DNA of 64,000 bases from Halarcobacter sp. (GTDB taxonomy: Bacteria; Campylobacterota; Campylobacteria; Campylobacterales; Arcobacteraceae), in NCBI RefSeq assembly GCF_963675975.1, contig NZ_OY780939.1, forward strand, positions 1,054,001-1,118,000, given 5' to 3'. The translations under genes were made by a program, and so were the position numbers. Under the pieces are notes generated by a model. It was not told the DNA's origin and ran no database searches. It saw only the letters and a program-made list of their open reading frames with translations. Within the stretch, counting starts at the first letter, position 1. Every line of letters starts with the position of its first letter. Below, in pieces: positions 27,480 to 36,351 of the stretch.

Positions 27480-29229
27480 AGTCAATAAATTGATATTTTG
27501 GATTTAGTCTTTTTATTCTAGTAAAATTTACTTTTTCAATAACTTCAGGATACTTAGAATTATTCAAGATATGAGTTTCATCACCATAAAACTTAATATT
27601 AAACTCATCCTTTTCAGTAAAAATTGATACAATTCCTCTTTTATCACCTCTTCTATGAACTATATATTTGGGTGTAACTATTTTTTCTGATAAAAAATCA
27701 CCTTTCCATTTTGATGTCGAACTAATTTTTGAAACTAAATTTTTAATTGAATTATATATATCTACTTGTTGAAAGTTTTCTTTTACAGAAAAATTTTTAT
27801 TTTTATAAGCTACAACCATTGGCACTACACTTGAAGATTTTAGTTCCCCAAATCTATTTAATTCTTCATTTCTTATTGGTATAACTGGATGATGATCACC
27901 TACAATAATTAATAAGCCATCATCAAAAAAACTATTTTGTTTTAATTTTTTATAAAATATACCTATTTGTTTGTCTATATATTTTATTGTTTCTTCTTCT
28001 GAAGATGAATTATTTTCTGGATTTCTAAATGGAGCATGTGAAGAAACAGTTTTTATAAATAAATAGTATTGTTTATTTTGCTTTTTTACACGGTCTATTA
28101 CCCTGTCATAAAGAAATTCATCTGCTGCTGCATTGAAATGAAATCTTTGTTTATTAGTATAATAGCTATTTTCACTTCCTTCAATATATTCAAATCCATT
28201 AGATTTTGCCCATTTTCCAGTATTTGAAAAATGTAAATCTGATGAGGTTATAAATTCAGTATGGTAATTAAATCTTTTTAATATGTTAGGTAAAGATTTT
28301 TCCATATTATAAAAACCAGTAAAAGATACTCCTCCCCCATTTGTATATGCTTTAGGTGCATAAAGTGGAAATTCTCCAGTATTGATTGAAACTTCAGCAT
28401 CTTCAGTTACAAATCCATTTGCAAAAAAATTTAAAAAGCTTATATTGTCTTTTGCTATTTTATCCAGATTAGGAGTCCAGTTTTTGATTTCAGAGAAATA
28501 TTGACTTTGATATGATGCTAAAGATTCAACCATAAGTACAATTATATTTGGATATGAAGGGTTTGAATTTTTATATATTAAATTTTCTGGATCTTGTATA
28601 TTTTTAATAAATTCTTTTGTGTATTCTTTTGTTTGATCATTAATCTCTATATTATATTCAATAAAGTTTTTATTTAACCATGAATGGATATATTTGCCAT
28701 CTTTTGCAAAAGAGTATAAAAAAAGAAATAGTAAAATAGGAATAATAAACTTTAAGTATGTTTTTTTACTTTTTATTTTATAGCTATTAAATATAAAAAT
28801 ACTACTAAATAAAACAATAAAAAAAATCAAAATCATAGTATAAAAATTAATTGTATATATTTGTAATAAAAAATTTATTGCATAGTTGTAATATTTTAAA
28901 ATATCATTAATTGTTAGATGGTTATAAAAACCAAGTAAAATATAAATGTCAATTAAATATAAAAAAGTAATATTTAAAGCAATAAATCGTAATAGTATTG
29001 AAAAAAATTTAGGGACAATTTCTAAAAATGAGATAAAAATTAGTAATAAAATCAAAAAATATATAAATGAGTCATGAAATATAGATTGAAAAAATCTATA
29101 ATAAAAAGTACTATCTTGTTGAATTAGTATTGTGTTTATATAATAAGACTTTATAAGTATTATAAGTATAAAAATTTCTATATAAATTGAAAATAGAATA
29201 GTTTTTATCTTAAAATTAGTCAATATCAC
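27472..29229 (-). CDS. LtaS-like phosphoglycerol transferase / sulfatase-fold membrane enzyme (copy 2)
   Basis: A 585-residue protein with about five N-terminal membrane helices (to about residue 175) and a periplasmic sulfatase/alkaline-phosphatase domain. Metal and catalytic residues fit the LtaS group: Glu235 in VLMVESLASYQ, the likely nucleophile Thr275 in NGFVTEDAE, a histidine in KTVSSHAPFRNP, and Asp-His in VGDHHPVIP. LtaS-family enzymes transfer glycerol phosphate to lipids, glucans or proteins. It overlaps the upstream paralogue by 14 bases, so both are translated from one message. In a Gram-negative cell the acceptor could be periplasmic glucan, lipid A/LOS or a surface protein; the sequence does not decide. 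Confidence 0.82.
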   Translation of the reverse strand: MILTNFKIKTILFSIYIEIFILIILIKSYYINTILIQQDSTFYYRFFQSIFHDSFIYFLILLLIFISFLEIVPKFFSILLRFIALNITFLYLIDIYILLGFYNHLTINDILKYYNYAINFLLQIYTINFYTMILIFFIVLFSSIFIFNSYKIKSKKTYLKFIIPILLFLFLYSFAKDGKYIHSWLNKNFIEYNIEINDQTKEYTKEFIKNIQDPENLIYKNSNPSYPNIIVLMVESLASYQSQYFSEIKNWTPNLDKIAKDNISFLNFFANGFVTEDAEVSINTGEFPLYAPKAYTNGGGVSFTGFYNMEKSLPNILKRFNYHTEFITSSDLHFSNTGKWAKSNGFEYIEGSENSYYTNKQRFHFNAAADEFLYDRVIDRVKKQNKQYYLFIKTVSSHAPFRNPENNSSSEEETIKYIDKQIGIFYKKLKQNSFFDDGLLIIVGDHHPVIPIRNEELNRFGELKSSSVVPMVVAYKNKNFSVKENFQQVDIYNSIKNLVSKISSTSKWKGDFLSEKIVTPKYIVHRRGDKRGIVSIFTEKDEFNIKFYGDETHILNNSKYPEVIEKVNFTRIKRLNPKYQFIDSK

Positions 29230-30997
29230 CCTTTCGTAATAATGAAAGAGGAAAACCTTTTCTTGTAATTAAATCACTATTTATTATATTATTATCTCTA
29301 TTTCTTGTTCTTTCAAAATTAACTTTTGTTAAAATTTCTTTTTTCATATCTTTATCCAGTGCTTTTTCATCTATAATAGATGTTTTATCTCCGTTTAATG
29401 AGATATTGTAAGTTATATTTTTATTAAATACTGAATAAATAGATCTATTATCAACTCTTTTATGAAGAATATACTCAGGAGAAATTATAGAGTTATTCGT
29501 AAAAGCACCTTTCCATTTTGAAGTAAAAAAATTATTACCACTATAGTTTAAAATCATATTGTAGATGTCAATTTGTTGAAATTGTGAATCTATTTTTGCA
29601 TTTTTTTTATCTAAACATAGTATCATTGGCACAGATGCTGTAGCTCTATATTCTCCTAGTGTTTCTTCAACTTTTTCTTTTAAAGGTATTGATGGATAAT
29701 GATCTCCTACTATGATTAACATTCCATTATTTTTAAAAAAATTATCTTGCTTTAATTTATTATAAAAAAATGAAATTTGTCTATCAATATACTTAAAAGT
29801 TTCCTCTTCTGAATGTTTTTTGTTTTCTGGATTTATAAATGGGACATGAGAAGAAACAGTTTTTACAAATATAAAATAAGGATTATCTCTTTTTTTATTC
29901 ATTCTTTTAATAACTCTTTCAAATAAATATTTATCGGAAGCTGCAAAGAAATGAAATCTTGGAAGGTTGTTATAGAAAGGATGATCACTTCCTTCAATAT
30001 AATTAAATCCTATACTTTTTGCCCACGTTCCTGTATTTGAAAAACTTAAATCAGATGATGTTATAAATTCAGTATCATAATTCGAATTCTTTAATATATT
30101 TGGAATAGATGTTTTGACATTATAAAAACCATTAAAAGAGATATTATCATCTTTTGAAAAAAGTTGGGGAGGAACTATTGGAAGTTCTCCTGTTAATATT
30201 GATATTTCCGCATGTTCAGTTATGTATCCATTTGCATAAAAATTTTTAAAGTAAATATTCTCTTTTGCAATTTTATCTATTTCTGTAGTCCAATTATTGA
30301 TTCCTGAAAATAAATTACTTTGATATGAAGATAGAGATTCAACCATTAAAACTACAATATTATGTTTTTTTGAATCTGAATTATGTATAAGTTCTTTTTT
30401 CTCATAATGAAGGTTATTTATAAAATTATCAGTATATTTTTTTTCTCTTGATAATAGCTCATAATTATATTCAAAAACATTTTTATATAACCAAGAGTGA
30501 ATATAATTGTTATTATTAGCAGAAAGATAAGAAGTAAAAAATAAACAAATTATTATTATTGTTGAGATATGATAATGTTTTTTTATAGAAATATCTTTAA
30601 ATAAATAGTAAAAAATTGTTATAATAAAAGCTATAATAAAAATTATCAAGTAAATATTTAAATTATAATATTGTGAAATATAATTTGGAAGATAGTTAAT
30701 AAATTTAAATAAATCTTCTACTGTTAAATGTGTAGCAAATCTAACCCAAATTAATGAATCAATTAAATAAATTATAAATATAGTTATGCTTAAAAATCTT
30801 AAAAATATTTTTATGATAATATTTTTTGATATATATGATAAATATGTTAATAGTACTAAAAATAAATAAATTAAAGAGTCATGTAATATAGATTGTATTA
30901 TTATAAATGTTTTTATATTTTGGAAGAGATTTACAATTACAAATAATTTTATTATTAGTGGAATAAGTGCTACAACAACTAAAAGTAATATATGCAT
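29216..30997 (-). CDS. LtaS-like phosphoglycerol transferase / sulfatase-fold membrane enzyme (copy 1)
   Basis: A 593-residue paralogue of the following gene and first of the pair. Five N-terminal helices extend to about residue 160. The sulfatase-fold domain has Glu220 (VLMVESLSSYQ), Thr260 as likely nucleophile (NGYITEHAE), His384 (TVSSHVPFINP) and Asp432-His433 (VGDHYPSIP). The two copies share nearly all motifs along their lengths and arose by tandem duplication. The last 15 residues (TRKGFPLSLLRKGDID) extend beyond the paralogue end and overlap the next start. A gap of 89 bases separates it from the Maf gene upstream; its promoter should be there. Confidence 0.82.
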   Translation of the reverse strand: MHILLLVVVALIPLIIKLFVIVNLFQNIKTFIIIQSILHDSLIYLFLVLLTYLSYISKNIIIKIFLRFLSITIFIIYLIDSLIWVRFATHLTVEDLFKFINYLPNYISQYYNLNIYLIIFIIAFIITIFYYLFKDISIKKHYHISTIIIICLFFTSYLSANNNNYIHSWLYKNVFEYNYELLSREKKYTDNFINNLHYEKKELIHNSDSKKHNIVVLMVESLSSYQSNLFSGINNWTTEIDKIAKENIYFKNFYANGYITEHAEISILTGELPIVPPQLFSKDDNISFNGFYNVKTSIPNILKNSNYDTEFITSSDLSFSNTGTWAKSIGFNYIEGSDHPFYNNLPRFHFFAASDKYLFERVIKRMNKKRDNPYFIFVKTVSSHVPFINPENKKHSEEETFKYIDRQISFFYNKLKQDNFFKNNGMLIIVGDHYPSIPLKEKVEETLGEYRATASVPMILCLDKKNAKIDSQFQQIDIYNMILNYSGNNFFTSKWKGAFTNNSIISPEYILHKRVDNRSIYSVFNKNITYNISLNGDKTSIIDEKALDKDMKKEILTKVNFERTRNRDNNIINSDLITRKGFPLSLLRKGDID

Positions 30998-31086
30998 AAA
31001 TTAAAGTCTTTATAAAATAAATTTTTTTATTATAGTATTAATTTATTTAATAATTAATAAATATACTTTATTTAAAGTTAAATAAT

Positions 31087-31635
31087 TTATATTAAATGAT
31101 GAATTAATTTCTCTACACAAAGTCCCATTGCTGTGCTTTCAAAACCTTTTACATCTAAAATATATGGTTTACAAAAACCTTCAACCATAATTGCTCCGGC
31201 TTTTCCAAAACACTCTTTTGACTTAATATATTTTTCAATATCTTCTTCATCAAATTTTGCAAACCTATATGTTGTGATAGAGATGTCTATAACTTCTTTT
31301 TCTTTACTTTTATATATCATACACGTTATTACAGAGGTTTTATTTCCACTTTGAAGTTTTAACATCCTTCTTGCATCCTCTTCATCTTTTGCTTTTCTAA
31401 GAAGTTGGTTATTTGCTGTAACTACAGAATCAGCAACTAATAATGGCATATCTTCAACACCATATTTTTTTAGCAATTCATTATATTTTCCTAAAGTTGC
31501 TTGGTATACGAAAGATTTTGGATCTTTAGTTTTTATTGAATCCTCATCAAAATCTCCACCATTTTGAATAAAATCAATATTATTATTTCTAAGAATCAAT
31601 GCTCTTGTTTGTGAATTTGAACCTAATCTAATCAA
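31087..31635 (-). CDS. Maf-family nucleotide pyrophosphatase
   Basis: A Maf-like protein, a family of nucleoside-triphosphate pyrophosphatases that remove non-canonical nucleotides and affect septum formation. LGSNSQTRALIL corresponds to the opening S-x-S-x-x-R motif, DFDEDS and LVADSVV to the acidic and A-D-T-V motifs, and GKAGAIMVEG to the G-x-A-G-x-x-x-x-x-G segment. The open frame reaches to 31737, but the family start is at a TTG (31635-31633) preceded by AAAAGGGAC, giving 182 residues, a normal length. The longer reading would place 34 unrelated residues in front and would overlap the divergent gene. Confidence 0.85.
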   Translation of the reverse strand: MIRLGSNSQTRALILRNNNIDFIQNGGDFDEDSIKTKDPKSFVYQATLGKYNELLKKYGVEDMPLLVADSVVTANNQLLRKAKDEEDARRMLKLQSGNKTSVITCMIYKSKEKEVIDISITTYRFAKFDEEDIEKYIKSKECFGKAGAIMVEGFCKPYILDVKGFESTAMGLCVEKLIHHLI

Positions 31636-31697
31636 GTTGTCCCTTTTATAGTGTTTATTTATTTTACCAAAGGATGAGGTAAAATAGAATAAATTTA

Positions 31698-31705
31698 TGT
31701 ATAAT
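31698..31705 (+). promoter_or_regulatory. Extended -10 promoter directly before the membrane transporter gene
   Basis: TGTATAAT (31698-31705). The next ATG begins six bases after the box, at 31712, so transcription is expected to start at or next to that codon: a candidate leaderless mRNA. Confidence 0.5.
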
Positions 31706-31711
31706 TGCGAA

Positions 31712-32992
31712 ATGAATATTTTGAATCTATCTGGCATAGCTATCTTTGCCTCATTTTTAATTACACTTATAAGTTATTTTTTTAAATATGATATTTTTAT
31801 TTTTGCAGGACTATTTGCTTGGTTAGCTTTAATTTTATTATTTAGAAAAATTGGAAATTTAAAACTACTTTTATCTTTGATATTTTTATCAATCATAATT
31901 TTTATTTTTAGTTCTTATAGCAATTTTGTTATTGATTATAAAAAAGCTATATTAGTAAATCAATATATGTTAACACTTCTAATAGGAGTGGGATTTTTAA
32001 GATTGATAGCAACTCCTAAAAATGAAACATTAAAAGAGTTACCAAAAGGTGAACTATCTTTTATAAAAACATATTTAGGAGTGCATCTTTTTGGTTCAGT
32101 AATAAATATGTCTTCATTGATTTTGGTAGCAGATAAGCTTTATAAAAAATCAAAATTAACTAAACTTCAAGCAATTGTATTAACAAGAGCTTTTGCCACA
32201 GATGCATATTGGTCACCATTTTTTGTGGCTTTTGCAGCTGTATCTACATATTCTTCAGGTTTTAAAGCTGTTGAAGTTGTTTTTACAGGAGTTGTATTAG
32301 CAGTCCTGGCTTTTTTTGTTACATATTTTGAATTAAAAAAATCACATGATTTGAGTGAATTTCGTGGTTATCCTTTACAATTTGATACATTAACTTTACC
32401 TGTAATATTAGCTTTACTTGTACTTGTAACAAATCATTATTATCCAGAAATAAAAGTGATATTACTTATATCTTTATTTTCAATAGTTTTAACAAGTTTG
32501 ATATTACCTTTTAAATTAGGTATTAAAAAAGCTATTAAAAGTTTAAATTTTCATGTAACAAATGAGTTACCAAAAATGAAAAATGAGATAGGACTTTTTC
32601 TAATAGCTGGGATGTTTGGAGTGAGTATTAGTACTTTACTTGTTGGTTTTCATATTGAATTCCCTTTTGAAAAGTTTGATGGTTTTAGTGCTTCTATTAT
32701 TCTTTTAGTTCAAATATTATTATCTTTTGTTGGAATACATCCAATTATAACAATTGCAATAATAGGAAACTGGACTGGGGATATAAATCATACTTTATTA
32801 GCGATGACATTTTTAATGGCTTGGTCAACTTCAGTTTGTACCTCTCCTTTTAGTGGAGTAAATTTAACAATGCAAGCAAGATATGGACTTAATACTTTTG
32901 AAATCTTTAAAACAAATTTTCTTTATGCTTTAAAGATGTATATCATTTGTGTTATAATCCTTTTTCTTTTAGCCAATTACTTAGGAATTTAA
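31712..32992 (+). CDS. Polytopic inner-membrane transporter-like protein, family uncertain
   Basis: About 426 residues with roughly ten to twelve hydrophobic helices. It has two similar halves in outline, and near the second half the loop FVGIHPIITIAIIGNWTGD together with FATDAYWSPFF in the first half resemble paired re-entrant hairpin motifs of the ion-transporter (IT) superfamily. I do not recognise a specific family or substrate. An upstream ATG at 31697 lies before the extended -10 box and would not be transcribed, so ATG 31712 (MNILNLSGIAIF) is preferred. It lies one base before the AEC transporter gene, so both are probably made together. Confidence 0.65.
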   Translation: MNILNLSGIAIFASFLITLISYFFKYDIFIFAGLFAWLALILLFRKIGNLKLLLSLIFLSIIIFIFSSYSNFVIDYKKAILVNQYMLTLLIGVGFLRLIATPKNETLKELPKGELSFIKTYLGVHLFGSVINMSSLILVADKLYKKSKLTKLQAIVLTRAFATDAYWSPFFVAFAAVSTYSSGFKAVEVVFTGVVLAVLAFFVTYFELKKSHDLSEFRGYPLQFDTLTLPVILALLVLVTNHYYPEIKVILLISLFSIVLTSLILPFKLGIKKAIKSLNFHVTNELPKMKNEIGLFLIAGMFGVSISTLLVGFHIEFPFEKFDGFSASIILLVQILLSFVGIHPIITIAIIGNWTGDINHTLLAMTFLMAWSTSVCTSPFSGVNLTMQARYGLNTFEIFKTNFLYALKMYIICVIILFLLANYLGI

Positions 32993-32993
32993 T

Positions 32994-33920
32994 TTGAAAA
33001 TATTATTAATAATTTTAGGAAAAATCTTTCCTTTATACATAACTATACTTGCAGGATATCTTTTAACAAGATTTTTTAAAATAAAAAGGGAGCAAATTGC
33101 TTTCTTATTGGTTTATATTTTAGGTCCTGTAGTTATATTTTTTGCTGTTTTATCTATTGAGATAAATTTTCAATTGATATTTTTACCAGTTTTTATATTT
33201 TTATTTGGTACAACCATTGCTTTTTATATATTAGCAAAATATAAAAATGAATGGAAAGATGCTAGTGTAAATACTTTGGCTTTTACTTGTGGAACAGGAA
33301 ACACAGGATATTTTGGTATCCCTTTAGCTATGATTTTATTAGAACCAAATGCAGCAAATATTTTTATCTTTGGAACTTTAGCTTCTTTATTATATGAAAA
33401 TACTACAGGTTTTTTTGTAACTGCAAAAGGAAGCTTTACAGCAAGAGAATCTATAATGAAAATTTTAAAGTTGCCTTTACTTTATGCTTTTATTGCAGGA
33501 GTTACATTTAATATACTTGGATTTAGAACACCCGAATTTATTGTTCCATATTTTGAAAATTTTAAGTGGGCATATGGATTACTTGGGATGATGATGTTAG
33601 GAATGGGGATGAAAGGTTTTAATATCCATGAGGATTTTGATAAAAAGTATATAAAAATCTCTTATTTCTTTAAATTTATATTTTGGCCTGCAGTGGTTTT
33701 AGCAATTATTTTTGTGGATAAAACATTTATAAACTTTTTAAATGAAGAGATATATAAGGTTATGTTTTTATTCTCAATTGTACCTTTAGCTGGAAATACA
33801 GTAACTTTAGCAGTTTTACTAAAAGCAAAACCTGAAAAAGCTTCTTTTACTGTACTTATGTCAACTTTGATATCTGTAGTTTATATACCTGTTGTTTTAG
33901 CTTTATATGGTGGCTTTTAG
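32994..33920 (+). CDS. AEC-family permease (auxin efflux carrier type)
   Basis: A 308-residue membrane protein of the AEC (Mem_trans) family with about ten helices. FTCGTGNTGYFGIPLAMILL is the conserved N-x-G-x-x-G-x-P motif of the first half, and IVPLAGNTVTLAVLLKAKPEKAS is the corresponding motif of the second half. Bacterial members export or exchange organic acids such as malate. The start is TTG (32994), one base after the previous stop, without a clear ribosome binding site, so translation is probably coupled. Its TAG stop overlaps the stop of the convergent NlpC/P60 gene. Confidence 0.85.
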   Translation: MKILLIILGKIFPLYITILAGYLLTRFFKIKREQIAFLLVYILGPVVIFFAVLSIEINFQLIFLPVFIFLFGTTIAFYILAKYKNEWKDASVNTLAFTCGTGNTGYFGIPLAMILLEPNAANIFIFGTLASLLYENTTGFFVTAKGSFTARESIMKILKLPLLYAFIAGVTFNILGFRTPEFIVPYFENFKWAYGLLGMMMLGMGMKGFNIHEDFDKKYIKISYFFKFIFWPAVVLAIIFVDKTFINFLNEEIYKVMFLFSIVPLAGNTVTLAVLLKAKPEKASFTVLMSTLISVVYIPVVLALYGGF

Positions 33921-34519
33921 TTAATCACTCTTTTAGAAGTCCAATATGCTTTTTTATAAAAGGGTTTATTTAGTTTTGTAACTTTTACCCCTTTTATTGA
34001 AGCATGCATAAATTCACCATTGCCAATATATACTCCAACATGTCTATCAATTCTTCCTGTTTTAAAAAAGACTAAATCCCCAAGTTTTAATTCACTTTTT
34101 TTAACAGTTGTCCCCACTTTTACTTGTGTTCTAGTTGTTCTTGGAATATCAAGTTGAAATTTTTCTTTAAAAATCTTTTGGGTAAAAGCGGAGCAGTCAA
34201 TACCTTTTTTAGTATCTCCTCCAAATTTATATTTAACACCTTTCCACTCACTGTAAAACTCCATTAGAGCTTTTTCAATATAAGCTAATTGTTCCTCTTT
34301 CTCAAGATTTCTCTTAGGTTTTTGAAGAATCTTTTTATATTCATTATTGGAAACTATTGCTTTGTATTCAAGATTTGTAATTAAATTTTTATCTAAGTTT
34401 GGATTCTCTTCATGTATTGTATAATCGTTTTTGTCACTTAATACGAATTTTTGATTATTAAATACGCAACCTGTAATAGTTATAGATATTAGTATTATTA
34501 ACAATAAGTTTTTTATCAT
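33917..34519 (-). CDS. NlpC/P60 lipoprotein peptidase (copy B)
   Basis: A 200-residue lipoprotein. A signal peptide with lipobox ITGC (Cys18) is followed by a linker and an NlpC/P60 cysteine-peptidase domain from about residue 85. Catalytic residues: Cys109 in GIDCSAF, His160 in DRHVGVYIGNGEF and a polar third residue at His172 (FMHAS). Such enzymes cut peptide cross-links or stems of peptidoglycan, as Spr/MepS does in Escherichia coli. It is the second of two tandem paralogues, 16 bases after the first. The linker is longer than in copy A by about 35 residues. Confidence 0.88.
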   Translation of the reverse strand: MIKNLLLIILISITITGCVFNNQKFVLSDKNDYTIHEENPNLDKNLITNLEYKAIVSNNEYKKILQKPKRNLEKEEQLAYIEKALMEFYSEWKGVKYKFGGDTKKGIDCSAFTQKIFKEKFQLDIPRTTRTQVKVGTTVKKSELKLGDLVFFKTGRIDRHVGVYIGNGEFMHASIKGVKVTKLNKPFYKKAYWTSKRVIN

Positions 34520-34535
34520 AAATTATTTAGCCCTT

Positions 34536-35033
34536 TTAATGTAGTACTCTTTTTATTTTCCATAAATGTTTTGAATAATATGGATTATCTAATCTTGAGA
34601 TAATAACCCCTTTTTTAGTGGATACGTGCATAAACTTGCCATTTTTTAAATATATTCCTACATGATTTGTTTTAAATCCTGTTTTAAAAAATATTAAATC
34701 TCCAGTTGCAAGGTTATCAATATCAACCTCTTTACCTAACTCTTTTTGAAGAATAGTTGTTCTTGGAATATTAACAAAAAGTTTGTCTTTATATGTTTTT
34801 TGAACAAAAGCAGAACAATCTATACCATTTTTTGAGTAGCCACCATATCTATATTTAACACCTTTCCAGTCTTTGTATTGTGTTAGTAAATTATTATAAA
34901 TTTCGTTATAATCTAAATTATTTGAAAGCTTGTTGTTCTTACTGTAATCAATATCTGATATAGTTTTTGTACTACACCCTTGTAAGATTAAAATTAGTGT
35001 AAAAATAATAAACTTTAAAATAAAAAATTTCAC
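34536..35033 (-). CDS. NlpC/P60 lipoprotein peptidase (copy A)
   Basis: A 165-residue lipoprotein with lipobox LQGC (Cys20) and an NlpC/P60 domain from about residue 50. Catalytic residues: Cys73 (GIDCSAF), His124 (NHVGIYLKNGKF) and His136 (FMHVS). It and the following gene share WKGVKYR/KxGG, IPRTT and GDLxFFKTG blocks, so they are a tandem duplication with diverged linkers. Role: murein remodelling at the outer membrane, by family. It is divergent from the SIMPL-domain gene; the 88-bp gap holds both promoters. Confidence 0.88.
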   Translation of the reverse strand: MKFFILKFIIFTLILILQGCSTKTISDIDYSKNNKLSNNLDYNEIYNNLLTQYKDWKGVKYRYGGYSKNGIDCSAFVQKTYKDKLFVNIPRTTILQKELGKEVDIDNLATGDLIFFKTGFKTNHVGIYLKNGKFMHVSTKKGVIISRLDNPYYSKHLWKIKRVLH

Positions 35034-35121
35034 AAGATACCTAAGATATGGAGTTTAAAACCTTTATTTTAACTTATATTTTCTTAAGTTCTTGAATTGG
35101 ATAAAATTAAAGGATATAAAA

Positions 35122-35838
35122 ATGTCAAAACTTAGTACAAAGTCTATATATTTTTTAGGAATATCTTTTTTATTTGGTATGGTTGCATTAGGGTATTTTT
35201 TAACAAAAAGTGTATCTTTATATAAGCAGTATGATAGAAGTGTTATAGTTAAAGGTTTATCTCAAAAAGAGTTTAAAGCAGATGTAGTTTTATGGCCAAT
35301 AAAATTTGTTACTTTAGATTCTGATTTAGTAAAATTAAATAGAAAAGTTGATGAATACACAAACTTAATATTAAGTTTTCTTGAAAAAAATGGGATTAAC
35401 AAAAATGAAATCACTATTCAAGCCCCTTCTATTACTGATAAACTTGCAAATGATTATTCAAATAAAAATTTTCAATATAGATATGTAGCTAATAGAGTTA
35501 TTAATATATACTCAAAGGATGTGGATAAAATCAGAGAAAATATATCAAAATTAACCTCTTTGATAGATAAAGGAATAGTATTTAAATTTGATGATTATGA
35601 TACAAGAGTGGAGTATATTTTTACAAAATTAAATGAAGTAAAACCAGGAATGATTGAAGAATCTACAAAAAAAGCAAGAGAAGTGGCTATAAAATTTGCA
35701 AAAGATTCAAATAGTAAATTAGGAAAAATCAAAAGAGCAAGACAGGGACAATTTTCAATTTCAAATAGGGATAAAAACACTCCATATATAAAAAAAGTTA
35801 GAGTTGTATCAACTATTGAATATTATTTGAGTGATTAA
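35122..35838 (+). CDS. SIMPL-domain (DUF541) protein, membrane anchored
   Basis: A protein of 238 residues with one N-terminal helix (about 8-28) and a periplasmic SIMPL/DUF541 domain (VIVKGLSQKEFKADVVLWPI opens it; VRVVSTIEYYLSD closes it). The family is widespread and its function is not settled; some members affect oxidative stress or outer-membrane transport. An open frame begins 10 codons earlier (TTG 35092), but ATG 35122 has a good ribosome binding site (AAAGGA) and puts the helix at the right place. A rho-independent terminator follows. Confidence 0.82.
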   Translation: MSKLSTKSIYFLGISFLFGMVALGYFLTKSVSLYKQYDRSVIVKGLSQKEFKADVVLWPIKFVTLDSDLVKLNRKVDEYTNLILSFLEKNGINKNEITIQAPSITDKLANDYSNKNFQYRYVANRVINIYSKDVDKIRENISKLTSLIDKGIVFKFDDYDTRVEYIFTKLNEVKPGMIEESTKKAREVAIKFAKDSNSKLGKIKRARQGQFSISNRDKNTPYIKKVRVVSTIEYYLSD

Positions 35839-35841
35839 AAT

Positions 35842-35870
35842 AGATATATCCAAAAAAGGATATATCTTTT
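35842..35870. terminator. Rho-independent terminator after SIMPL gene
   Basis: AGATATATCC (35842-35851), loop AAAAAA, GGATATATCT (35858-35867), then TTT; an A run precedes the stem, so it can serve the convergent minus-strand gene as well. Confidence 0.75.
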
Positions 35871-36348
35871 AGAAACCTCTTAGTGTAATTCCTAAATAAA
35901 TAGCAATAAGACCTAAAACAATATTTATAGGAATTAAATAATTTGCTATAGGTGTTAATTTAGCTTTTGCTACAGGAAACTGACCCTCATCAAAAGCTTT
36001 TTGTGCTTGTTTTCTTTTTATAAAAATTATAATAAAAACAACAGTCATAATAGTCCAAATAACCTCTTTAGCAATTACAAAATTATAAAGTGGTGTACCT
36101 TTAAAACCTAACGCTATTATCATAATAATAGCTGTTAAAAGTAAAAGTATAATTGAAGGGATAACCATATTAAAAAATCTTCTTAGATTTTCCAATGTTC
36201 TACCAAGTTTAATTTTAGGATCATCAATCTCTTGCATAGAGTAATGAACAGCAAGTCTAATTGCTATCATTCCTCCTACCCAAATAACTGCACTAAGAAC
36301 ATGTAGAAAAACTATAATAGAAGAAAAATTATTAAATAAAGTTTCCAT
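35869..36348 (-). CDS. CopD-like four-helix membrane protein
   Basis: A 159-residue integral membrane protein with four helices. It starts FSSIIVFLHVLSAVIWVGGMI, where a histidine in the first helix and the W-x-G-G motif resemble CopD/YcnJ-family and related haem- or copper-binding membrane proteins. The last helix is preceded by a conserved-looking proline/asparagine pair. It could also be a small cytochrome b-like protein; only two to three histidines are present. The gene lies three bases after alaS (same strand) and is probably cotranscribed. The function is not established. Confidence 0.6.
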   Translation of the reverse strand: METLFNNFSSIIVFLHVLSAVIWVGGMIAIRLAVHYSMQEIDDPKIKLGRTLENLRRFFNMVIPSIILLLLTAIIMIIALGFKGTPLYNFVIAKEVIWTIMTVVFIIIFIKRKQAQKAFDEGQFPVAKAKLTPIANYLIPINIVLGLIAIYLGITLRGF

Positions 36349-36351
36349 TTT

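Noticed and set aside
31636-31737. Longer N-terminus for the Maf protein
   Set aside because: The family start motif begins at the TTG at 31635; the extension overlaps the divergent promoter and gene.
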